7,352 bases of DNA. It comes from an uncultured Burkholderiales bacterium (GTDB lineage Bacteria; Pseudomonadota; Gammaproteobacteria; Burkholderiales; Burkholderiaceae_C). The position numbers and the translations under genes were made by a program. This document shows, one piece after another, positions 1-6,797 of this stretch. Position 1 is the stretch's first letter. Each line of letters begins with the position of its first letter. The notes beneath the pieces are model-generated. The model saw only the letters and a list, made by a program, of their open reading frames with translations, was not told the origin of the DNA and made no database searches. The DNA lies in NCBI GenBank assembly GCA_937897495.1, contig CALCBL010000254.1:1-7352 (forward strand), in the 5' to 3' direction.

Positions 1-60
1 GGGCGGCAATGCGAGGTTCAAGGATTTGAAAATACTTTGGATATCAGTGCAGTAACTCAT
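1..60 (-). CDS. Start of an unidentified gene, cut by the left window edge
   Basis: An ATG at 60-58 on the minus strand opens a frame with no stop through to base 1, giving 20 codons (begins MSYCTDIQSIF, ends LNLALPP). It starts 9 bases after the stop of the substrate-binding-protein gene. The sequence TAAGAG (72-67), which includes that stop codon, lies 6 bases upstream and could serve as a ribosome binding site. Close spacing, same strand and a plausible Shine-Dalgarno suggest an eighth operon gene. The visible residues are too few to identify a family. The pattern 'short helix, then LxLPP' resembles the N-terminus of some RidA-family (COG0251) enamine/imine deaminases. Such an enzyme would suit an operon whose dehydrogenase makes imines, but this is speculative. 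No rho-independent terminator is visible between the two genes. Confidence 0.5.
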   Translation of the reverse strand, partial: MSYCTDIQSIFKSLNLALPP

Positions 61-69
61 GATTCACTC

Positions 70-1146
70 TTAACGTTCGATGCTACGGTTCCAGCGGGCG
101 TTCCAAGCTGGGCGATTTTCATTGATGGCATTCCAGTCCAAGACCACTGCTGTCTTCATGTATTCAGCAAACTGTTTGAGTTTGAGTTTGGCATCATCGC
201 CAATTGCAGGGGCTTTGGGGTTTGAAGGAATTTGGTTGCCATGCTCTAAGCCAGCTGCTTGAGCAGATGCAGAAAGCAAGTACTCCGCAAGTTTTTGTGA
301 CAAAACGGGCTCGGTATTGTTGGCAATCACGCATTCAGCAACCATCAATACAACTGATCCTTCTTTGGGTTGAGCATATTCAATGGCAATGCCTTTTTCT
401 TGCAATGTTGCAACGCCAGTTGGCGTCAAGGGTGCAATGGCAGCCTCTCCATTTTGAATCATTTCTGCCAATTTAGCAGAACTGGGAATGTATTCTAAAA
501 CGTTAGGGCCAATGGCAGCTTTCCATGCATTGAAGCCTGGATCGACGTTGGCTTCAGTACCGCCTTTAATGCGATTGAACATCAAGAATCCATGCAGACC
601 AAAGGAAGAAGACGGCATGGACTGGAAGACCACCTTGCCTTTGTATTTGGGATCGGCCAGGTCCATCCAAGAGGTGGGGGCTGCCCAACCTTTTTCGGCA
701 AACATTTTTTTGTTGTATGCCAGGCCAGTCATGCCCATGGTAACGCCGGCTGCAATATCGTCTTTAAAGCGTGCCGTTGGAAAAATTTCATTCAGAGGGC
801 CGCTGGGCTTTAATTTTTCACACAAGCCCATACCCGCTGCCCGCATCATCACCCCATCGTCTAAGAAAATGACGTGCATTTGTGGCTTGTCTTTATTGGC
901 CTGCGCTTTTGCCAAAATTTCAGAGGATGTACCCGGTACTACAACGACCTTCACGTTGTTGGCTTTTTCGAAAGCTGGAAAAACGTTCGCTGTCCAAGTC
1001 TTTTCCATCGAGCCGCCGTTCATGCCGATGTAAAGGGTTTTAGTCTGCGCCTGTAAAGACGCGCTTCCTAGCATGGCCATTGAGGCCAGTGAAATGGCGC
1101 CCAATGGTTTGGCAACTGTATTCTTAAGTTGAGAGCAGAACTTCAT
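70..1146 (-). CDS. Periplasmic substrate-binding protein of a PotD-type ABC importer
   Basis: This 358-residue protein is probably the ligand-capturing component of the importer encoded upstream in the same operon. The N-terminus has a typical Sec signal peptide: basic residues (K2, K8, K13), a hydrophobic stretch at about 14-27, and a likely signal peptidase I site after LQA (residue 33). The mature part opens with a beta strand (KTLYIGMNGG), then an amphipathic helix with FPAFEKANNVKV. This is the classic start of family 1/8 solute-binding proteins (COG0687-like), as are GMTGLAYNKKMF (138-149), SWMDLADPKYKGKV (159-172) and GNQIPSNPKA (303-312). The length fits PotD/opine-type binders. The ATG at 1146 overlaps the upstream TGA by 4 bases and has a good Shine-Dalgarno (AGGAGA, 6 bases away). 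That site is among the strongest in the operon, consistent with a binding protein needed in excess. The ligand is not predictable; a polyamine, an opine or an amino-acid derivative are all possible. Confidence 0.9.
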   Translation of the reverse strand: MKFCSQLKNTVAKPLGAISLASMAMLGSASLQAQTKTLYIGMNGGSMEKTWTANVFPAFEKANNVKVVVVPGTSSEILAKAQANKDKPQMHVIFLDDGVMMRAAGMGLCEKLKPSGPLNEIFPTARFKDDIAAGVTMGMTGLAYNKKMFAEKGWAAPTSWMDLADPKYKGKVVFQSMPSSSFGLHGFLMFNRIKGGTEANVDPGFNAWKAAIGPNVLEYIPSSAKLAEMIQNGEAAIAPLTPTGVATLQEKGIAIEYAQPKEGSVVLMVAECVIANNTEPVLSQKLAEYLLSASAQAAGLEHGNQIPSNPKAPAIGDDAKLKLKQFAEYMKTAVVLDWNAINENRPAWNARWNRSIER

Positions 1147-2297
1147 GGTAAATCTCCTAAGGTTGTAGTAATAGACGAAAGCACACGGGGAAATCTTGAG
1201 ATGGAGAATCCATCGATGGGTGTTGAGGTTTGGCCTTGGGTTGCCAATTCGGACAACACCTCGCCAACGGCAGGCCCAATTTGAAAACCGGCACCCGCAA
1301 AGCCAAACCCGTGAAATAAACCTGGCGTGGTTCTGCTGGGTCCGATGACGGGCTCGTGGTCTGGAAGGTAGCCTTCGGTGCCACTCCAGGTTCGAATGAT
1401 GTTGGCGTGTTTGAGTTGAGGTAAAAGCTCGACTGACCTGGCCAAAACCAGTTGAATGGCTTCTCTGCTTGGGCGAGCTCTCAGTTCATCTAAAGCAAAT
1501 CCCCGCGAGCCACCAATCACGCAATTGCCCCTTTGGGTTTGCCTGGCATAGATGCCGCCGCCTTGAACCCCCAAACTGAGCGACATGAAGCTGGGCAGCG
1601 GTTCAGTGACTGCCATGGTGGGGTGAGCAGCAACCATGGGCACAGCTTCGTTGAATTTTTCTGCAACAAAGCTTGCCCAAGCACCAGCGCAATTTAAAAG
1701 AACGGGTGCTTTGATCATTTGGTCTGTGCTGGTCTTGAGGGTAAAGCCTGTATTTGAGTATTCAATGTCAATGACTTGAGTGTTTTCCATCAGTTGAGCG
1801 CCCGCTTGGGAGGCTGCTCTTGCAAATGCAGGGGATACCAAGCGTGGATTGGCATGCCCGTCCTCAGCGCATAAAGAACCGCCGACAACACTTTCACTTA
1901 GCCAAGGGTAGAGTTCCCTCAGCTGATCGCCAGAAAAGATTTTGAGTCCCAAGCCAAATGACTCTGTTTTTTCTTTGTAGGCAATGAGTGAAGCTAAATC
2001 GGCCTCACTCCGGGCAATCTTCAAATGCCCAGAACGCGTGTACTCGCAAGCTGTACCTAATAGTTCTGGCAGCTTTGCCCAAATGGCGTGTGCTCTCTGT
2101 GCCAATGGGAGTTGAATGAGTGACCTGCCCTGTCGGCGAACACCACCGTAGTTCACGCCGCTTGATCTTGAACCACACAAGTCACGTTCGATCAAAATGA
2201 CGGACTTGCCTAATTTGCGCAACGCAAGCGCAGCAGAACAGCCCACAATGCCGCCGCCGACAATGGCTACATCACAAGAAAGAGGGCTGATGCTCAA
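1143..2297 (-). CDS. DAO-family FAD-dependent amine/amino-acid dehydrogenase, HcnC/beta-subunit-like
   Basis: This is a 384-residue flavoprotein of the D-amino-acid oxidase/sarcosine oxidase superfamily, the class that oxidises C-N bonds of amino or imino acids. The N-terminal Rossmann motif is VAIVGGGIVG (10-19), with the ribose-binding acid at E37 (LIERD). The family's SSGVNYGGVRRQG segment is at 45-57, the second FAD contact LNCAGAWA at 201-208, and the C-terminal FAD/substrate region is WSGTEGYLPDHEPVIGP (304-320) and HGFGFAGAGFQIGPAVGE (329-346). The size is close to HcnC and to the beta subunits of opine oxidase and D-hydroxyproline dehydrogenase. The two partner subunits are immediately upstream, so it should be the catalytic subunit of a heterotrimer. 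The start is TTG at 2297, which overlaps the preceding TGA as TTGA. It has a strong GAGGAGG just 4 bases upstream and no in-frame ATG before the FAD motif. Glycine (HCN synthesis), an opine, a D-imino acid or another secondary amine are all possible substrates. Confidence 0.9.
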   Translation of the reverse strand: MSISPLSCDVAIVGGGIVGCSAALALRKLGKSVILIERDLCGSRSSGVNYGGVRRQGRSLIQLPLAQRAHAIWAKLPELLGTACEYTRSGHLKIARSEADLASLIAYKEKTESFGLGLKIFSGDQLRELYPWLSESVVGGSLCAEDGHANPRLVSPAFARAASQAGAQLMENTQVIDIEYSNTGFTLKTSTDQMIKAPVLLNCAGAWASFVAEKFNEAVPMVAAHPTMAVTEPLPSFMSLSLGVQGGGIYARQTQRGNCVIGGSRGFALDELRARPSREAIQLVLARSVELLPQLKHANIIRTWSGTEGYLPDHEPVIGPSRTTPGLFHGFGFAGAGFQIGPAVGEVLSELATQGQTSTPIDGFSISRFPRVLSSITTTLGDLP

Positions 2298-3703
2298 TTG
2301 GCCTCCTCGGTATCGGGAGTTGTGTTTTTCAAAGCGGGGCTTTGTACAAATGGGATGGGTTTGATCGGCGCTTGACCCCTAAGACGACCCACTTTTTCGA
2401 TGGATTGATGTGTGCAATCTGCAAGCAGTGCGGCTGCAGCGGGTCCGCACATTCTTCCTTGACACCTTCCCATTCCAACCCGACACATTGCTTTCAGGCG
2501 GTTGACATCTTGTGCCCCCGTAGATTGAGCCGACTGTCTGATGTCGCCGGCAGTAATTTCTTCGCAGCGGCAAATGACAGTGTCATCTGTAGTTTGGCGA
2601 GCCCAATTTTGAGGATCTTGAAACGCGATGCTCAAGCCACGCCCAAAGGCAACTCGCTTTTGAAGGTACTTTGCCAGCTCGTCAGTGCGACTGGCGTGAT
2701 TTTTTTGCTGTTGGAGTTGTCTGTCTTCAATCAATGCCAATCCGGCCAACTCGCCAGCCCATTCCGCCGCGTCAGCACCTTGAATGCCAGCCCCATCACC
2801 CGCAAAATAAACATGTTGTATGGTTGACCTGCCGGCCACATCTTTCTGAGGAATCCAGCTGTTCTCAGCATTTGAAAAAATAAATTTACATCCAAGAATG
2901 TCAGCAAGCTGAGATTCACTTCTCAGTCCGTAGCCAGTGGCCACGGCATCGCAATCGATTTCATGTGCACCCTGCGAATTACGCCAAATGAGTTTTTCAA
3001 CACTTTGTGTGCCCATCACTTCAATGGGGGTGGCACCATGGTGAATAGCAATGCCATGCGCTTTTAGCCATGCAAGGTAATAGACACCTTTGGCAAAGAC
3101 CGCCGCTTGGTTCAACAGGCTTGGTACAGCTTTGATTTGCTGGCTGAAATGGCTGCTGTCTAAGACTGCCATGACATTGGCACCTGCTTTGGCATATTGA
3201 TAGGCCACCAAATAGAGCAAAGGACCAGATCCTGCAAAAACAACTTTTTGCCCAATGGCGCAAGCTTGAAATTTCAAGGCAACTTGTGCGCCTCCCATGC
3301 TAAAAACCCCTGGCAAGGTCCATCCCTTGAATGGCAAGATGCGATCTGTTGCGCCTGTGGCAACGATCAGGTCGGTGTAATCAACGACAGAAGTATGTCC
3401 TTCGTGCAACATATCCAGTTGTCCTCCTTCTGCGTTCCACACCAAGGTGTTGGGGCGATAGTCCACTTTAGAAAGTAAAGAGTCCATGGCGGATAAAATG
3501 GCATCTGCTTTGCGCGCATCAAAACCATAAAGTTGTTTTGAAGAACGTGCGAAATTGCCAGGAGCTTGTCTGTAGATTTGCCCCCCCCACCTGGCTGACT
3601 CATCGATCACAATGGGTCGCAGCCCATGGGCCACCAAAGTTTGTGCTGCGCGAATTCCAGCTGGCCCCGCACCCACAATGACAGGCTTAAGTGGCTGCGT
3701 CAT
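2294..3703 (-). CDS. FAD/NAD(P)-type oxidoreductase with C-terminal BFD-like [2Fe-2S] domain, HcnB/alpha-subunit-like
   Basis: This 469-residue protein matches the large subunit of HcnABC, opine oxidase (OoxA type) and D-hydroxyproline dehydrogenase. It has two dinucleotide-binding folds: VIVGAGPAG (8-16) near the N-terminus and VVFAGSGPLL (154-163). Between them lie the conserved WGGQIYRQ (39-46) and VATGATDR (114-121). A late FAD-contact segment, VYFAGDGAGIQGADAAEWAG, is at 298-317. The C-terminal part carries a BFD-like iron-sulphur module with CRCEEIT (378-384) and MCRVGMGRCQGRMCGP (406-421). Likely cluster ligands are C378, C380, C414 and C419; C407 is an extra cysteine where relatives often have threonine. 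The ATG at 3703 overlaps the upstream stop (ATGA) with AAGG 7 bases upstream. By analogy this subunit passes electrons from the beta flavin toward an acceptor, probably the respiratory chain; that role is inferred. A run of eight G's encodes W39-G40-G41, and the frame is intact here. Confidence 0.9.
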   Translation of the reverse strand: MTQPLKPVIVGAGPAGIRAAQTLVAHGLRPIVIDESARWGGQIYRQAPGNFARSSKQLYGFDARKADAILSAMDSLLSKVDYRPNTLVWNAEGGQLDMLHEGHTSVVDYTDLIVATGATDRILPFKGWTLPGVFSMGGAQVALKFQACAIGQKVVFAGSGPLLYLVAYQYAKAGANVMAVLDSSHFSQQIKAVPSLLNQAAVFAKGVYYLAWLKAHGIAIHHGATPIEVMGTQSVEKLIWRNSQGAHEIDCDAVATGYGLRSESQLADILGCKFIFSNAENSWIPQKDVAGRSTIQHVYFAGDGAGIQGADAAEWAGELAGLALIEDRQLQQQKNHASRTDELAKYLQKRVAFGRGLSIAFQDPQNWARQTTDDTVICRCEEITAGDIRQSAQSTGAQDVNRLKAMCRVGMGRCQGRMCGPAAAALLADCTHQSIEKVGRLRGQAPIKPIPFVQSPALKNTTPDTEEAN

Positions 3704-4014
3704 GGGTTGGCCTTGGGGGTGACTAGCTTCATATTGGCTTGAACCAAGGTGCTACAACTGCGCAAGCGCGAGCCGTCTTCAGTGCACACCCAACAATCTT
3801 GACATGCACCCATCAAACAAAATCCGGCTCGTTCAGAACCACTGAACTCAGTTTGTCGGATAAATTTTTGATGGGTCAAAATGACCGTCAAAAGGGTGTC
3901 GCCTTCTAGTGCTTCCGTAGCAACTCCGTTGATATAAATCGTGAGCTTCTTTCGATTTAACTCGACCAACCTGACCAGTTGCCCCTGTTGAACCATGGCG
4001 GTGTTTTGATGCAT
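3700..4014 (-). CDS. Small [2Fe-2S] ferredoxin-like subunit, HcnA/gamma-subunit-like
   Basis: This 104-residue protein has a plant-ferredoxin-like fold. Residues 24-46 (LTIYINGVATEALEGDTLLTVIL) form the usual beta-hairpin plus helix start. The cluster loop is C66-x4-C71-x2-C74, followed by C87 in RLRSCSTLV. That is the ligand spacing of HcnA and of the gamma subunits of heterotrimeric amino/imino-acid dehydrogenases, and the length fits too. An additional cysteine at 77 lies next to the cluster loop. The gene comes just before the alpha- and beta-type subunit genes, the same order as hcnA-hcnB-hcnC, so it is almost certainly the electron-transfer subunit of that complex. The ATG at 4014 overlaps the permease stop by one base (TAATG). 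A second in-frame Met at residue 7 (3996) is possible but would lose the coupling. There is no signal peptide, so a cytoplasmic location is expected. Confidence 0.88.
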   Translation of the reverse strand: MHQNTAMVQQGQLVRLVELNRKKLTIYINGVATEALEGDTLLTVILTHQKFIRQTEFSGSERAGFCLMGACQDCWVCTEDGSRLRSCSTLVQANMKLVTPKANP

Positions 4015-4808
4015 TATTTTTCGCCCACCAAAACTTTGTCCAAGCCATAAAGTCGATCCAAAATCACCATGACACCGGCGGTCAGTGCCACCATGAGTGC
4101 TGACACGGCGGCCATCAGGGGGTCGACCGACTCAGTGGCGTACATGTACATGCGAACGGGCAATGTGACAGTGACTGGCGAAGTCACAAAGATAGACATG
4201 GTGACCTCGTCAAAGCTGTTGATAAAGGCCAATAGCCAGCCCCCTGTTACGCCAGGAAGAATCATGGGCAGGGTAACCCGCCAAAATACAGTACCTCGGC
4301 TGGCGCCCAATGAACGTGCTGCATCTTCGCAATGGCTGTCCATGCCAGAGGAGGCCGCCACAATCAATCGCAAAACGAAGGGGGTCACGATCAAGGTGTG
4401 GGCCAAGATGAGCCAGCCAAAACTTCCGGTTGCACCAATCAGTGAAAACAGACGCAACAAGGCCACACCTAAAACCAAGTGAGGCACGATCAGGGGGGAT
4501 AAAAACAAGCCGTTCAAAGCATCTCGCCCTTTGAATTGAAAGCGTGTAATGGCCAGTCCCGCAGGGATGGCAATGGCAGTAGACAAACTGGCTGCAGCAA
4601 TGGCCAACCAAAGACTGTTCCAAAATGCAGTAACAAAGTCTGAATGTTTAAAAACCGCGGCAAACCAACGAAGTGAAAACTCGGTGGTTGGGATGGTGAG
4701 GGTGTTGCCTGGCGTAAAAGCCACCAAGCAAACAATCACCAAGGGTGCCAGCATGAAGCCAATGACCAATCCATTGAAGAGTAAAGCAAGGGGGCCATTT
4801 TTATTCAT
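4014..4808 (-). CDS. ABC importer inner-membrane permease, PotC type
   Basis: This 264-residue integral membrane protein has about six hydrophobic segments (roughly 7-31, 60-87, 97-122, 129-151, 183-208 and 231-251). The binding-protein-dependent transport permease (EAA) motif is at 161-185: EDAARSLGAS, then LPMILPG, which docks onto the ATPase. IVPHLVLGVALL (107-118) and FINSFDEVTMSIF (195-207) are typical of the PotC/YdcV branch. The length is normal for the family. The ATG at 4808 overlaps the stop of the first permease by 4 bases, with a GGGGGT stretch just upstream as a possible ribosome binding site. It should pair with the adjacent PotB-type permease to form the translocation channel of a type I importer. 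The substrate is shared with the binding protein and is unknown. Confidence 0.92.
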   Translation of the reverse strand: MNKNGPLALLFNGLVIGFMLAPLVIVCLVAFTPGNTLTIPTTEFSLRWFAAVFKHSDFVTAFWNSLWLAIAAASLSTAIAIPAGLAITRFQFKGRDALNGLFLSPLIVPHLVLGVALLRLFSLIGATGSFGWLILAHTLIVTPFVLRLIVAASSGMDSHCEDAARSLGASRGTVFWRVTLPMILPGVTGGWLLAFINSFDEVTMSIFVTSPVTVTLPVRMYMYATESVDPLMAAVSALMVALTAGVMVILDRLYGLDKVLVGEK

Positions 4809-5665
4809 GCGACCCCCATTGATTTTTGATACTTGCGCTCTAGAATTTTGTTGTAGCTCAACATCACAAGCAGGTTGGCTGCCAGCAAAATCAAAGCCAA
4901 GGTAGCGCCAAGAGGCCAGTTGAGTTCATGCAAATATTCGTCATAGACAACCGTGGCTACCATTTTCAATCGGCGGCCGCCCAACAGCCCTGGAATGGCG
5001 AAAGCGCTGGCACTTAAGCCAAACACAATTAGGCTGCCAGACAAAATACCAGGAAGCACTTGAGGAAATACCACACGCCTTAATGTTGCAAAAGGTGAAG
5101 CAGCCAAAGAAAGCGCAGCGTTTTCCACACCAGGATCTAGCTTTTGCAAGGAGGTCCAGATGGGAATGATCATGAAAGGCAGCATGACATGCACGAGTGC
5201 AATGATGACCGCCCATTCTGTGTACAAAATTTTGATGTTGCCTAAGTCCAGCGCCAAAGAGATTTGATTGAATATGCCTCTTGGGCCAAGTAACAAACTC
5301 CAGCCAAAGGCCCGCACTACGACGGATACCAACAAGGGTGCAAGCACGATCAGCAAAAAGATACTTCGCCACGGGGTTTTCATGCGACTCAAAATGTAGG
5401 CTTCAGGCACGCCCACTAATAAACATATGCCGGTAGTGACAGCCGCAATCCAGAAGGTGCGCCAAAACACTTCATAGTAATAGTCGTCAGTGAAAACGGC
5501 GATGTAGTGGTCAAGCGTATAGGCATTTTTGATGCCGGTGTTGTAGTCAAAAACATTGAAAGACAACACAGCCGTCATAAGCATAGGTGCCAGCAGCAAT
5601 GCAACAAACAATACGATGGCTGGCGCCGATAGCAACCAGGGTGCGTTGCTTTTGGTCTGGCTCAT
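4805..5665 (-). CDS. ABC importer inner-membrane permease, PotB type
   Basis: This 286-residue permease has about six membrane segments (roughly 10-35, 68-92, 100-125, 149-171, 203-228 and 250-272). Its EAA loop is at 181-206, ENAALSLAAS followed by FPQVLPGI. The usual glycine of the EAA motif is alanine here (A188), while the second permease keeps it. VVRAFGWSLLLGPRG (116-130) and SASAFAIPGLLGG (218-230) are characteristic of the PotB/opine-permease branch. I chose the ATG at 5665, which overlaps the ATPase stop as ATGA like the other junctions. The frame stays open to a TTG at 5695, but that would add ten residues with no ribosome binding site. The 5665 start itself has a weak Shine-Dalgarno, so translation probably depends on coupling to the ATPase gene. 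It forms a heterodimeric channel with the PotC-type permease. Confidence 0.9.
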   Translation of the reverse strand: MSQTKSNAPWLLSAPAIVLFVALLLAPMLMTAVLSFNVFDYNTGIKNAYTLDHYIAVFTDDYYYEVFWRTFWIAAVTTGICLLVGVPEAYILSRMKTPWRSIFLLIVLAPLLVSVVVRAFGWSLLLGPRGIFNQISLALDLGNIKILYTEWAVIIALVHVMLPFMIIPIWTSLQKLDPGVENAALSLAASPFATLRRVVFPQVLPGILSGSLIVFGLSASAFAIPGLLGGRRLKMVATVVYDEYLHELNWPLGATLALILLAANLLVMLSYNKILERKYQKSMGVA

Positions 5666-6708
5666 GGCAGTATGCGCAGAGATGAAGAAGACCAAGTAAG
5701 CCCAGTCTCTTGATTTTCTTGAAGCGGCGCTGTATCGCTGTTGATGCTCACAACTTGAAGCGTGCCAGCCTTTGTTTCAACTCGGTAGAGCCATTGGCTG
5801 CCTAAGAAAAATCTGGCCGCAATGCGCCCATTGATGAGGCCGTGATTGAGTTGGGTCAATTGAATTTTTTCAGGACGCAAACTTAGGAATGCCTGACTTC
5901 CAGCTTGCAATGGCGTTTCGCCGCACAAAAATGAAACGCCATTGACGCTGATGCTTAATTCGGCGCCTTGTCTGACAAGTTCCCCTTGCAATAAGTTGGC
6001 CTTGCCAACAAATGCCGAGATGAACCTTGACTGAGGGTTCTCATAAAGTGCGTAGGGTTGATCAATTTGGGTAATTTTTCCAGACTGCATCACCACCACA
6101 CGGTCACTGATGGACATCGCTTCTGATTGATCGTGTGTTACCAAGATGGTTGTGGTGCCCACCGTTCTCTGGATCTGCCTTAATTCGAATTGCATTTCTT
6201 CGCGAAGCTTTGCATCCAAATTTGAGAGTGGCTCATCCAGAAGCAACACGGGCGGCTCAATGATCAATGCTCTGGCCAGTGCAACCCGTTGCCGTTGACC
6301 CCCAGAGAGTTCGCGAGGGTATCTTTTTGAATAGTCTTCCAAATGGACCAAGGCCAATGCATCGGCAACTTGGCGAGCCCTTGTGGGTTTTGCGACCTTG
6401 CGCATTTCAAGACCAAAACTCACGTTTTCCTCGACCGTCATGTGAGGGAAGAGGGCGTAGCTTTGGAACACGATGCCTAAACCACGCGTGTTGGGCTTGG
6501 TGTGCGTGATGTCTTTGCCGTCAAGGGTGATGCTTCCTTCGGTGACGTCTGCAAAGCCTGCAATCATTTGCAGTGTTGTGGTCTTGCCGCAGCCTGAGGG
6601 TCCGAGCAATGTGACGAACTCACCTTTTTCCACACTCAGATTCACCTTGTCGACGACGCAGTTGGGCCCGTAAAACTTGGAGACATCTGTCAGCGTCAAA
6701 AATGACAT
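5662..6708 (-). CDS. ABC importer ATP-binding protein, PotA type
   Basis: This 348-residue ATPase powers the importer. All nucleotide-binding motifs are intact: Walker A GPSGCGKTT (36-44), Q-loop FQSYALFP (81-88), signature LSGGQRQR (134-141), Walker B VLLLDEP (154-160), D-loop SNLD (162-165) and switch His192 in VTHDQSEA. After residue about 230 (FVGKANLLQG) comes a C-terminal TOBE-type regulatory domain including LSLRPEKIQL (275-284), as in PotA/FbpC/MalK-type subunits. The length is normal. It is the first gene of the operon. The ATG at 6708 has AAAGGG 7 bases upstream, a moderate ribosome binding site. Next to PotB- and PotC-type permeases and a PotD-type binding protein, it belongs to the polyamine/opine/phosphonate importer group; the motifs do not reveal the substrate. 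Confidence 0.95.
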   Translation of the reverse strand: MSFLTLTDVSKFYGPNCVVDKVNLSVEKGEFVTLLGPSGCGKTTTLQMIAGFADVTEGSITLDGKDITHTKPNTRGLGIVFQSYALFPHMTVEENVSFGLEMRKVAKPTRARQVADALALVHLEDYSKRYPRELSGGQRQRVALARALIIEPPVLLLDEPLSNLDAKLREEMQFELRQIQRTVGTTTILVTHDQSEAMSISDRVVVMQSGKITQIDQPYALYENPQSRFISAFVGKANLLQGELVRQGAELSISVNGVSFLCGETPLQAGSQAFLSLRPEKIQLTQLNHGLINGRIAARFFLGSQWLYRVETKAGTLQVVSINSDTAPLQENQETGLTWSSSSLRILP

Positions 6709-6776
6709 TGAACGGCCCTTTCGGTGGCTAGATTAAATTTGATCTTGTTTTAAAGAGGCACAGTCGTCAACAGGGA

Positions 6777-6797
6777 ATTTCACTAAATGAGAGAAAT
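6777..6797. repeat. Interrupted palindrome, candidate IclR-type operator
   Basis: The arms ATTTCACT (6777-6784) and AGAGAAAT (6790-6797) pair at 7 of 8 positions around a 5-base spacer. The site lies just upstream of the TTGACG -35 candidate for the operon, a place where IclR-family activators often bind. The GAAAT/ATTTC content recalls operators of some IclR-family members, but no binding can be proven from sequence. Confidence 0.45.

Noticed and set aside
61..69. Transcription terminator after the binding-protein gene
   Set aside because: Only a 4-base AGTG/CACT pairing is visible nearby with no T-run, and another gene appears to start within 9 bases.
488..1033. Long open frame on the plus strand (181 codons) opposite the binding-protein gene
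   Set aside because: It lies wholly antisense to a clear solute-binding protein with a signal peptide, shows no recognisable domain and no convincing ribosome site; it is a shadow frame.
2342..2827. Plus-strand open frame of 161 codons opposite the alpha-subunit gene
   Set aside because: It is antisense to the conserved BFD-like domain and its upstream region, and its translation has no family features.
1143..4014. Naming the three oxidoreductase genes hcnA, hcnB and hcnC outright
   Set aside because: The same subunit architecture is found in opine oxidases and D-hydroxyproline dehydrogenase, and the importer context argues for catabolism; motifs alone do not show glycine-to-cyanide activity.
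4069..4482. Plus-strand and minus-strand 137-codon frames within the PotC-type permease gene
   Set aside because: Both overlap the EAA-motif-containing permease frame and lack any protein-family signal.
5666..5695. N-terminal extension of the PotB-type permease to a TTG at 5695
   Set aside because: It has no Shine-Dalgarno and would deepen the overlap with the ATPase gene to 34 bases, while the ATG at 5665 gives the ATGA overlap seen at the neighbouring junctions.
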